A DNA stretch of 5,905 nucleotides from contig MGRI01000045.1 in NCBI GenBank assembly GCA_001798105.1, positions 581-6,485 on the forward strand. Direction: 5' to 3'. The notes beneath the pieces were generated by a model. It saw only the letters and a program-made list of their open reading frames with translations, was not told the origin of the DNA and made no database searches. The stretch comes from Deltaproteobacteria bacterium RIFCSPHIGHO2_02_FULL_40_11. Its GTDB lineage: Bacteria > Bdellovibrionota > JACOXK01 > 2-02-FULL-40-11. Below are positions 1 through 5,905 of this stretch, piece after piece. Made by a program: the position numbers and the translations under genes. Within the stretch, counting starts at the first letter, position 1. Each line of letters opens with the position of its first letter.

Positions 1-1049
1 AGTCTTTGCCAGCCTTGTTCACCCAACCAATAAGGATCTTGTAAATTGGGAGGATATCCCATTTGTCCATAGGCCACCAGGTCTTTACTGGTACGCCACG
101 GCGTATAGGGCACCAAAAACCATTCCATAAAGGTTGCCCATCCTTCATTCATAAATTTGGTTTGGACAAAGGCGCCATAGGCTTTAGACATTCGTTCCAT
201 GGCAAGTGCCATTTCCCTTTTCCACGTAGGCGCGGTGTTCGGCAAACTTTCAGCTGTTGCTTGTAAAATACTTTTACTTGGACGTTTTGGCCAAATACCT
301 CTCCCATAAGCGCTTTGGGAAGGATCATGAATAATTTCTCCAAATAAATCTCTTTCAACTTCATGCACGACTCTTTTAGCATCTGGATCGTGCTTAAAAA
401 ATTCCGGTGCATCATAACTTCCCCGACCAAAATCCTGGGCATATACCAGAGACATTAAAAATTGATACCAAAGCGAAACCTCATCATGATCGACGGTTTC
501 ATATAAGCGGTTCACAAATTCCGCAAAACGCAAGGATTCTGCCATTGGATCCATATCGCCGCGAATTTTAAAAAAGATAGATTGTTTTGAAAAATCATTG
601 TGCCCCAAAACATGAATATACACAGATCTTTGGTCTTCTAAATGCGATGTGTCTTGATAAAAAGATCTACAGGTGGGACAGCCCGGGTGTACAAATTCTA
701 AAACACTGCCTGCCGATTTAGAAGCGTTGGCAATGACCGCACCATCAATCCAATGGGGAATGGGATAATGCCCTGTTGCCGCTAAAGCCGTCAGTTGTCC
801 AGAAGGAACCATTTCAACACGATGTGGAGGCGTTGTAATTCCTAAAAAATGAGAAAGCTTAGCCAAGAGTGGAAAATCTTTTTTGTACTGTGGGAGCAGA
901 TCCGCATCTCGACCAGAAGATACAATTGAAACTTGGCCTGGACCATTTTCCAAAACATCTTCGCAATCACCGGCGGCATCTATAGGCGTGACACTCAAAA
1001 AAATGCCCATCACCCCCCAAAAAATGAAAAACTTTCTAAGCCGTTTCAT
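1..1049 (-). CDS. spoVR: SpoVR-family protein with N-terminal signal peptide (3' end beyond window)
   Basis: The frame is open from ATG at 1047-1049 to the window edge: 349 codons, no stop, so the C terminus is missing. I checked the reading frame line by line. The N terminus is MKRLRK followed by a hydrophobic stretch (residues 7-20) and a small-residue segment PIDAAG, which looks like a Sec signal peptide; usual SpoVR proteins (B. subtilis SpoVR, E. coli YcgB, about 450-510 aa) lack one. Family hallmarks recalled from YcgB appear in order: PHRVEMV (75-81), HYPIPHW (94-100), a Cys-containing segment CPTC (124-127), HVLGHNDF (146-153), a WKRE helix (276-279), KFMNEGWATF (298-307) and DPYWLG (338-343). 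SpoVR is linked to spore cortex formation in Bacillus, but its biochemistry is unclear and it also occurs in non-sporulating bacteria. Differences: CPTC has one extra Cys, and the His expected after NEGWATFW is Glu309. The gene starts 9 bp after the AAA+ gene, so the two are probably co-transcribed. Family call strong; export is predicted by eye. Confidence 0.9.
   Translation of the reverse strand, partial: MKRLRKFFIFWGVMGIFLSVTPIDAAGDCEDVLENGPGQVSIVSSGRDADLLPQYKKDFPLLAKLSHFLGITTPPHRVEMVPSGQLTALAATGHYPIPHWIDGAVIANASKSAGSVLEFVHPGCPTCRSFYQDTSHLEDQRSVYIHVLGHNDFSKQSIFFKIRGDMDPMAESLRFAEFVNRLYETVDHDEVSLWYQFLMSLVYAQDFGRGSYDAPEFFKHDPDAKRVVHEVERDLFGEIIHDPSQSAYGRGIWPKRPSKSILQATAESLPNTAPTWKREMALAMERMSKAYGAFVQTKFMNEGWATFMEWFLVPYTPWRTSKDLVAYGQMGYPPNLQDPYWLGEQGWQR
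983..1049 (-). other. Predicted Sec signal peptide of the SpoVR-like protein
   Basis: Residues 1-6 are MKRLRK (four basic residues), residues 7-20 are hydrophobic (FFIFWGVMGIFLSV), and residues 21-27 (TPIDAAG) offer plausible signal peptidase I sites after Ala25 or Gly27. Cys29 is not in a lipobox, because Asp precedes it, so lipoprotein processing is unlikely. An uncleaved membrane anchor is the alternative reading. Confidence 0.72.
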
Positions 1050-1053
1050 ATTT

Positions 1054-1058
1054 CCCTC
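1054..1058 (-). promoter_or_regulatory. Shine-Dalgarno-like GAGGG for the SpoVR-like gene
   Basis: On the minus strand the junction reads TGAGAGGGAAATATG. The upstream TGA stop (1059-1061) runs directly into GAGGG, four bases before ATG. The spacing is short but supports this ATG and suggests that ribosomes finishing the AAA+ gene re-initiate here. No promoter or terminator fits in the 9-bp gap. Confidence 0.6.
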
Positions 1059-2186
1059 TCATTCTATGCCTTTTGGTCTTTCAAACATGCGTTCGCATTG
1101 ATCCAAAAAGTTTTTTCCAAATCGTTCCTCTTTTTCTGAAACTTCTCCGGGTTTTGCCTCCCGCCAGGCCCGATACGCCATAGAACTTTCTGCCATTTGT
1201 ACTGGAAGTTCTGGCGTTCGTGGCATTAAAATCGATGACTCTTTCTCAAAAAAATATGCCTGCGCGGAAGGTAACTCTCCCAAACTCATTTCACGCGCAG
1301 AAAGACTTAAAGCTCCAATCATAAATTGTGTAAGCTGCCCCCAGGGCAGCTTTTCAATGGCTCGGTCCAAAGCCAAATAAAACAGCCTTCCCATATCATA
1401 GGTTGTAATCACGGCATAGCGGTCAGATGCATTCATTTCCAAAAGGCTATCTGCAAACAACTTTCCAGAAAAATCCAAAAAATCACGCACAATTTCAGTG
1501 GAAAATCTTTGAAGCACCTTATCTGTCTCAACATCTGAAACAGTTCCCAAAGATTGAAGCCACGCTTTGGCAGAGGGCAATCTTTCCAATTGTTCCATGG
1601 CCACCACCCGTGTTAAGAAAGCTCTGAGCTTTTGTTCAAGTCGTATGGCAGTATCATTCATTACATCTCGCCTGCTTCTTTCAATTCTTTGTTGCCGTAG
1701 GCCCCCTTCAATGAGACTTAAAATATTTTGGTTTCGAGAAGCCCTAAAAATCCATCTGGGACGAAAAGCAGAGGGGGCTTTGTCTCTCGCTTCCAACGCT
1801 CTTTTAAATTCCAATTCCAAAGATCGGTTGCTGGCTCCAAAATCTTTGGAATCTAAATTTAAATGTTCCAATAAAAGTCCTGGGTTTAGAGTCAAATGGT
1901 GTTTAACGCCATGTAAAAGCGGGGCCAGAAGTTGTGATTGTAGCGCTTCGGACAAAGAAAATTTAGGATCTTTCCACATGGCTTTAATGAGGCATTCGTA
2001 CACATACACCCGAAAACCTGAGACCAGATATTTTACAAACTCAAGTCTTCCTTCGAAGCTCCCTTCAATGGGGATGGCATGCGTACTTTCCTGTATGAAC
2101 TGCTCAATGGCACTTTCAATCTGCTGGTTTCCCATCTTTACAGGATCTCCCCCCCAATATTTAAGCGACTGATCCTCTATTTTCGC
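1059..2186 (-). other. Helical C-terminal region of the giant protein, unrecognised
   Basis: This encodes residues 1221-1595, downstream of the ATPase core. It is mostly helix-forming, charged text with regular leucines, such as SLELEFKRALEARDK (1342-1356) and AIRLEQKLRAFLTRV (1400-1414), and ends in a charged, glutamate- and lysine-rich tail. I see no cysteine or histidine cluster, no membrane span and no known domain. It could be an extended AAA+ lid plus a partner-binding domain. Confidence 0.5.
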
Positions 2187-5100
2187 GGGTTCAACACGTG
2201 GCACCACAATTTGCAAAACATTTCCATCGGAGCCATCTGCTCTATTTAAAAGCGCTCTGGGAGCCTCAGATAAAAATGTCCTGGCGTTGGCATCTGGAAA
2301 CTTACTACTGATTAATTCGGCGCTATCTGGCGAAATGACAACAATCCGGTTTTGCGTATTAAAAATATTTTGTGCCCCCTTTTTGGCATCCGCCAACAAA
2401 GCTGCGGACTTTGCGCCCTGTGCAAATTCATCGAGTCTAAACACTTCGGCAACCCGTCTGACAAATTCCGGCCCCAGTTGTTTGCCCTTGGTGGAAAGGG
2501 CTGCAAAAATCATTTGATCTGTGGTCGGACGTTCCCATTCTTTGACAAAACGCTCCAGACGCTCCCTGTCATAAATAGGATTTAAGCTGATTCCAAACAT
2601 TGTATTGTGCAGAGGAACTTCGACAGGCTCTGCATTATTGGTAAAAGGAGATTTTCCCCGCCACATGCCATCTTGGGAATTCATCAGCGTTTCCATCCAT
2701 TGCACCAATTCTTCTTTCACGGAATCTTTGGGAAGATGGGCGTCATCGAAAAAAATAAAAGAACGATTGGCATTGGGAAGTGTCATAAAATGTTCAAAAT
2801 GTTCTCTCGCCTCTGTAATTGAAATTTGTCCTTCTGAAATATTGTCACTCTCTTCCACAAGCTGTCTGCAATCTAAAACAAAAGCCTGCGCCTGAAGATC
2901 GCCAGGTTTATTAAAATCGTAGAGCTGAATATCCAAAACTTTAAGCAATGCTAAAATTAATGATGTTTTTCCGGATCCCGTTTCTCCAATCATAATAAAA
3001 GAACTGGGAATCGAAAGCTTTGGGTTGGGATCGGTTTGATTGAGAAGCACCCTTGCCACACGGGTCGTCATATCAAAGGGTCCCTTGTAGCCTGCCTGTT
3101 CAACCCGCATTGCCAAATCTTCTCTGGATGAAAGTAAATTCACAGGATCGGAAGGAGGTAGCAATGTGGGATTAAGCTGCACGCGCGTAAAAACTTTTGA
3201 CATAAGTCGTTGCACAAAAAAACGATCAATTTTTTTATCTCTTCGTAAAAGAGGATCTTCAATCAACGCCCGTTGAAACACTTGAAAAAATTTTAAAAAC
3301 TCTGTTAAAATATCTTTGTTTCTTTCTTTGGAAAGCCGCTCACAAAAACTCACCATATAAGCCAGAATTTCATCTTTCATTTTGAGCGGATCTTTTGGGG
3401 TGGTGCTACCGGGAACTCTAGAGTCAAACTGATACCCCAGACTTCGAATTTCAGGGCGAGAAAGTATTTGTCGTAACATATTTTTTCGCGTTTCATGGTC
3501 CGGAAGTTTGAGTTCCAAAATTTCAAAATGGCTGGATAAACCAAACCTTTCTTCCAGTGCGGTTTCTTGAATCAAGTGATTCCATTCTGCCCGGGTTCCA
3601 ACCAAAACCGTTGAAACATGAGATGGATGTGTTTTCTTCCAAGCTTCAAAGTCTTCTAAGGAAACAGCCTGCCCTTCTGTTGCCAGAAGATATAAAAGAT
3701 GGGGTGGAAAAGTTTGAGACGAGGGTTGCGAAGGTTCAACCTCCAACATGGATTCACCTGTATTCTGCGCGACATCTTTTAAATAAAACTCTCTGGATGT
3801 TGCATGAAGCGCTTTGGGCCGCCCAACGGTCTTAACCCGACTGAGATCCCCCAATAAAACTGCCATTTCACCTTCAGGTAAGGTTCGCATAATCTCTAGG
3901 TTTTCAAAAATGGATTCCTGCCCAACAGGTTGTTTTTTAGAAGCGTCTTTTTGGGTATCGTCTTTTAAGCGATACAAACGTAAATTAGAGTTTGAAAAGT
4001 GCCATCCTTGATCTTTGTACTGAGGATCCGCCCACCTGGAAAGCATCGTGTTTTTGACAAAATCTTTAATTTCAGCCGGCACAATTAAAACACGATGTCT
4101 GGAAGGCTGCGATGGGACTGAAACATCCTGTAAAAGTTTTTCAAGCTCTGGAAAAACATTTTGCCTATATTTGGCAACCCCTTTTGTTAAAACATTTTGA
4201 ATGACAGGATCCACTCTCACGGTATTTGGCCCCCATACGCGCCACTCACCATGGTGGTATGAAATGGGAGGGGGGGATTTTTCAAAAAGACCTGCTTTCA
4301 TTTCGGGTTTGGCCTGATCTCGAACTCTTTGAAGCGCCTCTTTGGACCCAAAAAATAAAATCGATGTTTTTTTTGGATTTTGCGTATGGACTTTAAAATC
4401 TTTCAGAGGCACTTTTGCGCCTTCCGTTTCCAGTAAATACACACCATGCGGAAATTCTTCACCCGTGGCGCCTACATCAGCAAGATCCAATACAAATGGA
4501 TCCTCCTGTCCTTCTTCGCGAAAGATAGGACGGTCAATCTGTGCCAATTTATCCAGATCGACCAGCAAAACAGATCTCCCCTGACTTTGCTCAAACATGC
4601 TGGATAAATTATGAAAAAAATCTTCCTGGCCGGATTTTTCTAAGTTCATCATAAAAAGTTTTAAACGATCGTTGGTGCTGCTCCATCGAAATTGGGGTGG
4701 CAGTCCATCTCGATTTCTAAAATCTTCTTCCGCCCATAGTTTTAAAACATATCCGATGAAATGATCTTTCTGGAATTCCGGAATCAAAACCACCTGATGC
4801 TGACCTGGAACTGAAGGATCTGCAAGTTGATGTAAAATAGGTGCCAAGCGGGGATAATATTCATCCAACCGCCGATGCACATCTTTCCCAATTTGAATTT
4901 TCGAAAGATCTTTCTGTTTTTCTTCCGCCGCATCCAGGCTTTCGGCTGGCTTTTGAGAAGATGCAAGCGTGGAGAGTAAAGAAGCTTTTTCCTGTTTTTC
5001 AAATTCTAAAATCATATCCCGGATTTGCCCCGGTGACCACAAACGCCAGTTGACGTGTGTCATATGTTGCGAAAATCTTTCATCCTTGTCTTTCACTTCT

Positions 5101-5905
5101 GTAAGCTGCACCACAGGGGTTCTTCGGCCTTCCGGCGATTGCAACAATAAACTCTGGCCATCAAAAATCCGGGTAAGTTTATAATGGGGATCGGTAGATT
5201 TAAGCTGCGGGGTATCCATCCAATAAATGCGGCCCATATCATCCAAACTGATTCTCGTAAAAAACTCCGCCCCGGCCTCAGATGCCAAACGATGGCCCGT
5301 GAGTTGTGTGTGAAGTTCTAGCTCACCTTTGTTCGCCTCCACCAAAAATGAAAAAACAAATATGCCCTGTGACGCCACAGACACTAAAAAACCCAGCTGA
5401 TGGCCATGTTTTTTTCGTCCTTGAAAAAGTTCCACAGCTTGTAAATCCGAAAAAGGAGAACGCATATTAAATTTCAGGTATTTTGGAGAAAAACCGGATT
5501 CCCGCTTTCGCGGGAATGACTCATGCTGCGGGAATGCCCCCTCTTCAGGGGCCATTGCAAACACCAGTGAAAAACTTTTTTCTCCGCCTTCAAAACTCGT
5601 ATCCAGCGCCACAACGGAAAAACGCATACGCCCCACATTGGGAATCTCCACAATATCTGAAAATAAAGCAGATGATTTTTGTCGACGTGAATCGAACTCC
5701 AAAAGTTCTCCAGCAATTAATTCTGTGGCTGGGGCTTTGGGATCTGTAAAATAAAGACCTGTACTTTTTTCCCAGGCATGCTCTTCATTATAAGTACGGT
5801 AGTCTAAAGCCCCTTGAATGATTTCCTTTTCATCCAAAAATTGCAAATAAATCTGTGCTAATTTTTGATTGGTTGTTCCAGTCAGATTGATATGTGGAAC
5901 GGTGG
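1059..5905 (-). CDS. Giant AAA+ ATPase with two upstream P-loop-less AAA-like repeats (5' end beyond window)
   Basis: The frame is open from the window edge to TGA at 1059-1061: 1614 codons, with the start outside. Residue numbers here count from the TTG at 5844-5846, which is not a likely start: it has no ribosome binding site and 19 in-frame codons precede it. Order of parts: strand-rich N-proximal region (1-263); AAA-like repeat A (264-530); repeat B (531-783), ending in an AAA-lid-like segment; helical linker (784-904); intact AAA+ core (about 905-1220); helical C-terminal region (1221-1595). The core has Walker A GETGSGKT (954-961), Walker B SFIFFDD (1029-1035), sensor-1-like SLNP (Asn1089) and LERF (1097-1100) as a possible arginine finger. 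No membrane segment was seen in the visible part. Such proteins use ATP to remodel or unfold partners. It is not recognisably PrkA, although a SpoVR gene follows it. A short palindromic repeat lies in frame near residues 104-118. The AAA+ call is firm; family and substrate are unknown. Confidence 0.9.
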   Translation of the reverse strand, partial: TVPHINLTGTTNQKLAQIYLQFLDEKEIIQGALDYRTYNEEHAWEKSTGLYFTDPKAPATELIAGELLEFDSRRQKSSALFSDIVEIPNVGRMRFSVVALDTSFEGGEKSFSLVFAMAPEEGAFPQHESFPRKRESGFSPKYLKFNMRSPFSDLQAVELFQGRKKHGHQLGFLVSVASQGIFVFSFLVEANKGELELHTQLTGHRLASEAGAEFFTRISLDDMGRIYWMDTPQLKSTDPHYKLTRIFDGQSLLLQSPEGRRTPVVQLTEVKDKDERFSQHMTHVNWRLWSPGQIRDMILEFEKQEKASLLSTLASSQKPAESLDAAEEKQKDLSKIQIGKDVHRRLDEYYPRLAPILHQLADPSVPGQHQVVLIPEFQKDHFIGYVLKLWAEEDFRNRDGLPPQFRWSSTNDRLKLFMMNLEKSGQEDFFHNLSSMFEQSQGRSVLLVDLDKLAQIDRPIFREEGQEDPFVLDLADVGATGEEFPHGVYLLETEGAKVPLKDFKVHTQNPKKTSILFFGSKEALQRVRDQAKPEMKAGLFEKSPPPISYHHGEWRVWGPNTVRVDPVIQNVLTKGVAKYRQNVFPELEKLLQDVSVPSQPSRHRVLIVPAEIKDFVKNTMLSRWADPQYKDQGWHFSNSNLRLYRLKDDTQKDASKKQPVGQESIFENLEIMRTLPEGEMAVLLGDLSRVKTVGRPKALHATSREFYLKDVAQNTGESMLEVEPSQPSSQTFPPHLLYLLATEGQAVSLEDFEAWKKTHPSHVSTVLVGTRAEWNHLIQETALEERFGLSSHFEILELKLPDHETRKNMLRQILSRPEIRSLGYQFDSRVPGSTTPKDPLKMKDEILAYMVSFCERLSKERNKDILTEFLKFFQVFQRALIEDPLLRRDKKIDRFFVQRLMSKVFTRVQLNPTLLPPSDPVNLLSSREDLAMRVEQAGYKGPFDMTTRVARVLLNQTDPNPKLSIPSSFIMIGETGSGKTSLILALLKVLDIQLYDFNKPGDLQAQAFVLDCRQLVEESDNISEGQISITEAREHFEHFMTLPNANRSFIFFDDAHLPKDSVKEELVQWMETLMNSQDGMWRGKSPFTNNAEPVEVPLHNTMFGISLNPIYDRERLERFVKEWERPTTDQMIFAALSTKGKQLGPEFVRRVAEVFRLDEFAQGAKSAALLADAKKGAQNIFNTQNRIVVISPDSAELISSKFPDANARTFLSEAPRALLNRADGSDGNVLQIVVPRVEPAKIEDQSLKYWGGDPVKMGNQQIESAIEQFIQESTHAIPIEGSFEGRLEFVKYLVSGFRVYVYECLIKAMWKDPKFSLSEALQSQLLAPLLHGVKHHLTLNPGLLLEHLNLDSKDFGASNRSLELEFKRALEARDKAPSAFRPRWIFRASRNQNILSLIEGGLRQQRIERSRRDVMNDTAIRLEQKLRAFLTRVVAMEQLERLPSAKAWLQSLGTVSDVETDKVLQRFSTEIVRDFLDFSGKLFADSLLEMNASDRYAVITTYDMGRLFYLALDRAIEKLPWGQLTQFMIGALSLSAREMSLGELPSAQAYFFEKESSILMPRTPELPVQMAESSMAYRAWREAKPGEVSEKEERFGKNFLDQCERMFERPKGIE
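2187..3134 (-). other. Intact AAA+ ATPase core of the giant protein
   Basis: This encodes residues about 905-1220. An amphipathic entry segment (ending VARVLLNQ) leads into the strand SFIMI and Walker A GETGSGKT (2964-2987). Walker B is SFIFFDD (2742-2762), where the usual Asp-Glu is Asp-Asp. The text after it, AHLPKD, then ELVQWMETL and SLNP (Asn1089, codon 2580-2582), recalls the Walker B to sensor-1 layout of dynein-type AAA modules, in which the acidic pair is also often DD before N-x-P. LERF at residues 1097-1100 sits where an arginine finger would be expected. The ATP-binding residues look intact, so this module is probably active. The dynein-related subgroup is only a suggestion from motif shape. 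Confidence 0.85.
3498..4256 (-). repeat. Protein-level repeat B: P-loop-less AAA-like module
   Basis: This encodes residues 531-783 and is the second copy of a tandem module. Shared anchors with copy A are GEWRVWGP (533-540), VLIVP (586-590), LSRWAD (602-607), AVLLGDLSR (662-670), HLLYLLATEG (716-725), LEDF (730-733) and VLVGTR (747-752). The copy ends with EERF and HFEILELKLPD, followed by ETRKNMLRQIL, which closely resembles the arginine-finger and lid text of ordinary AAA+ domains. Where a Walker A is expected, VLIVPAEIKDF has no GxxxxGK[ST]. Reading this as a nucleotide-free AAA+ fold is inference; the repeat itself is directly visible. Confidence 0.75.
4257..5057 (-). repeat. Protein-level repeat A: P-loop-less AAA-like module
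   Basis: This encodes residues 264-530, the first copy of the tandem module. Anchors matching copy B are NWRLWSPG (266-273), VVLIP (352-356), LKLWAEE (368-374), SVLLVDLDKL (425-434), HGVYLLETEG (467-476), LKDF (481-484) and ILFFGSKEAL (496-505). The spacing from the VxxxP proline to the Trp of the WA[ED] motif is 15 residues in both copies. There is a longer charged insert after the NWRLW motif (about 285-320) and no lid-like segment at the end. No Walker A is present. Confidence 0.72.
5058..5905 (-). other. N-proximal, strand-rich region of the giant protein, unrecognised
   Basis: This encodes residues 1-263 plus 19 upstream codons. It has alternating hydrophobic stretches suggestive of beta strands (MRFSVVAL, LVFAMAP, LGFLVSV, GIFVFSFLVE, GELELHTQL) and no motif I recognise. 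The in-frame palindromic element falls in a probable loop between two strand-like stretches. The true start and any targeting signal lie beyond the window. Confidence 0.5.
5494..5520. repeat. Dispersed palindromic (REP-like) element inside a coding region
   Basis: The stem ATTCCCGC (5498-5505), loop TTTC and stem GCGGGAAT (5510-5517) make an 8-bp perfect inverted repeat, flanked by CCGG and GAC. This is the well-known dispersed palindrome that gives peptides such as FPRKRESG, SRESGNPVF and IPAFAGMT wherever it is translated; all three frames can be read here. In the host gene it is in frame and contributes FPRKRESG at residues 111-118. A second GCGGGAATG (5528-5536) repeats 5510-5518 at an 18-bp offset. 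Confidence 0.85.

Noticed and set aside
149..442. Short minus-strand frame starting MPRILVGEVM
   Set aside because: It lies out of frame inside the SpoVR-like gene, whose own frame carries the family motifs over the same bases.
998..1040. Runs of T6, G6 and T7 in the signal-peptide coding region as a possible phase-variation switch
   Set aside because: The runs are short compared with known phase-variable tracts, and the frame is intact; nothing shows slippage.
1567..2172. 201-codon plus-strand open frame
   Set aside because: It is antisense to the C-terminal part of the AAA+ gene. The opposite frame has consistent protein-like text continuing on both sides, and this one shows no recognisable motif or ribosome binding site.
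4270..4276. Seven-G run (CCCCCCC in the coding strand) as a possible sequencing frameshift
   Set aside because: The large frame continues through it with coherent repeat motifs on both sides, so no frameshift is indicated.
5498..5517. Hairpin as a rho-independent terminator
   Set aside because: It has no T-tract on either side, lies within a coding frame, and matches the dispersed palindromic repeat instead.
1059..5905. Naming the AAA+ gene prkA/yeaG from its SpoVR neighbour
   Set aside because: The length, the Walker A text and the rest of the sequence do not match PrkA; only the gene order is suggestive.

Overview
The window is fully coding on the minus strand. It holds two genes that both run off an edge, separated by 9 bp, so it looks like a slice of one operon read from right to left. 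The first gene (5905 to 1059) encodes a very large protein with at least 1614 codons in view and no start in the window. It contains one intact AAA+ ATPase module, preceded by two tandem, diverged copies of a module that looks like AAA+ without a P-loop. The second gene (1049 to 1) encodes a SpoVR-family protein of at least 349 residues, with an apparent N-terminal signal peptide. It has no stop in the window, so it is easily missed by a search that only reports closed reading frames.

Region by region: 1-1049 is the SpoVR-like gene, truncated at its C terminus by the window edge. 1050-1058 is the short junction with a Shine-Dalgarno-like GAGGG next to the upstream stop. 1059-2186 encodes a helical C-terminal region I do not recognise. 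2187-3134 encodes the active AAA+ core, with Walker A, Walker B, sensor-1 Asn and an arginine-finger-like RF. 3135-3497 encodes a helical linker. 3498-4256 and 4257-5057 encode the two P-loop-less repeats. 5058-5905 encodes an N-proximal, strand-rich region and contains an in-frame palindromic repeat of the dispersed 'IPAFAGMT/FPRKRESG' type at about 5494-5520. No tRNA, rRNA, CRISPR array, insertion sequence or terminator was seen.

The organism is probably a Gram-negative-type bacterium of moderate to low GC. The dispersed palindrome is common in Proteobacteria (including delta-type lineages and Legionella relatives) and in several uncultured phyla; I cannot place it more closely. Functionally, the pairing of an AAA+ protein with SpoVR recalls the widespread PrkA(YeaG)-YhbH/YeaH-SpoVR(YcgB) set. 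Here, however, the AAA+ protein is not recognisably PrkA, it is at least 1600 residues long with concatenated AAA-like modules, and the SpoVR partner appears to be exported. I infer a variant or derived system in which a concatenated AAA+ machine works with an envelope SpoVR-like protein. The neighbours outside the window would test this.
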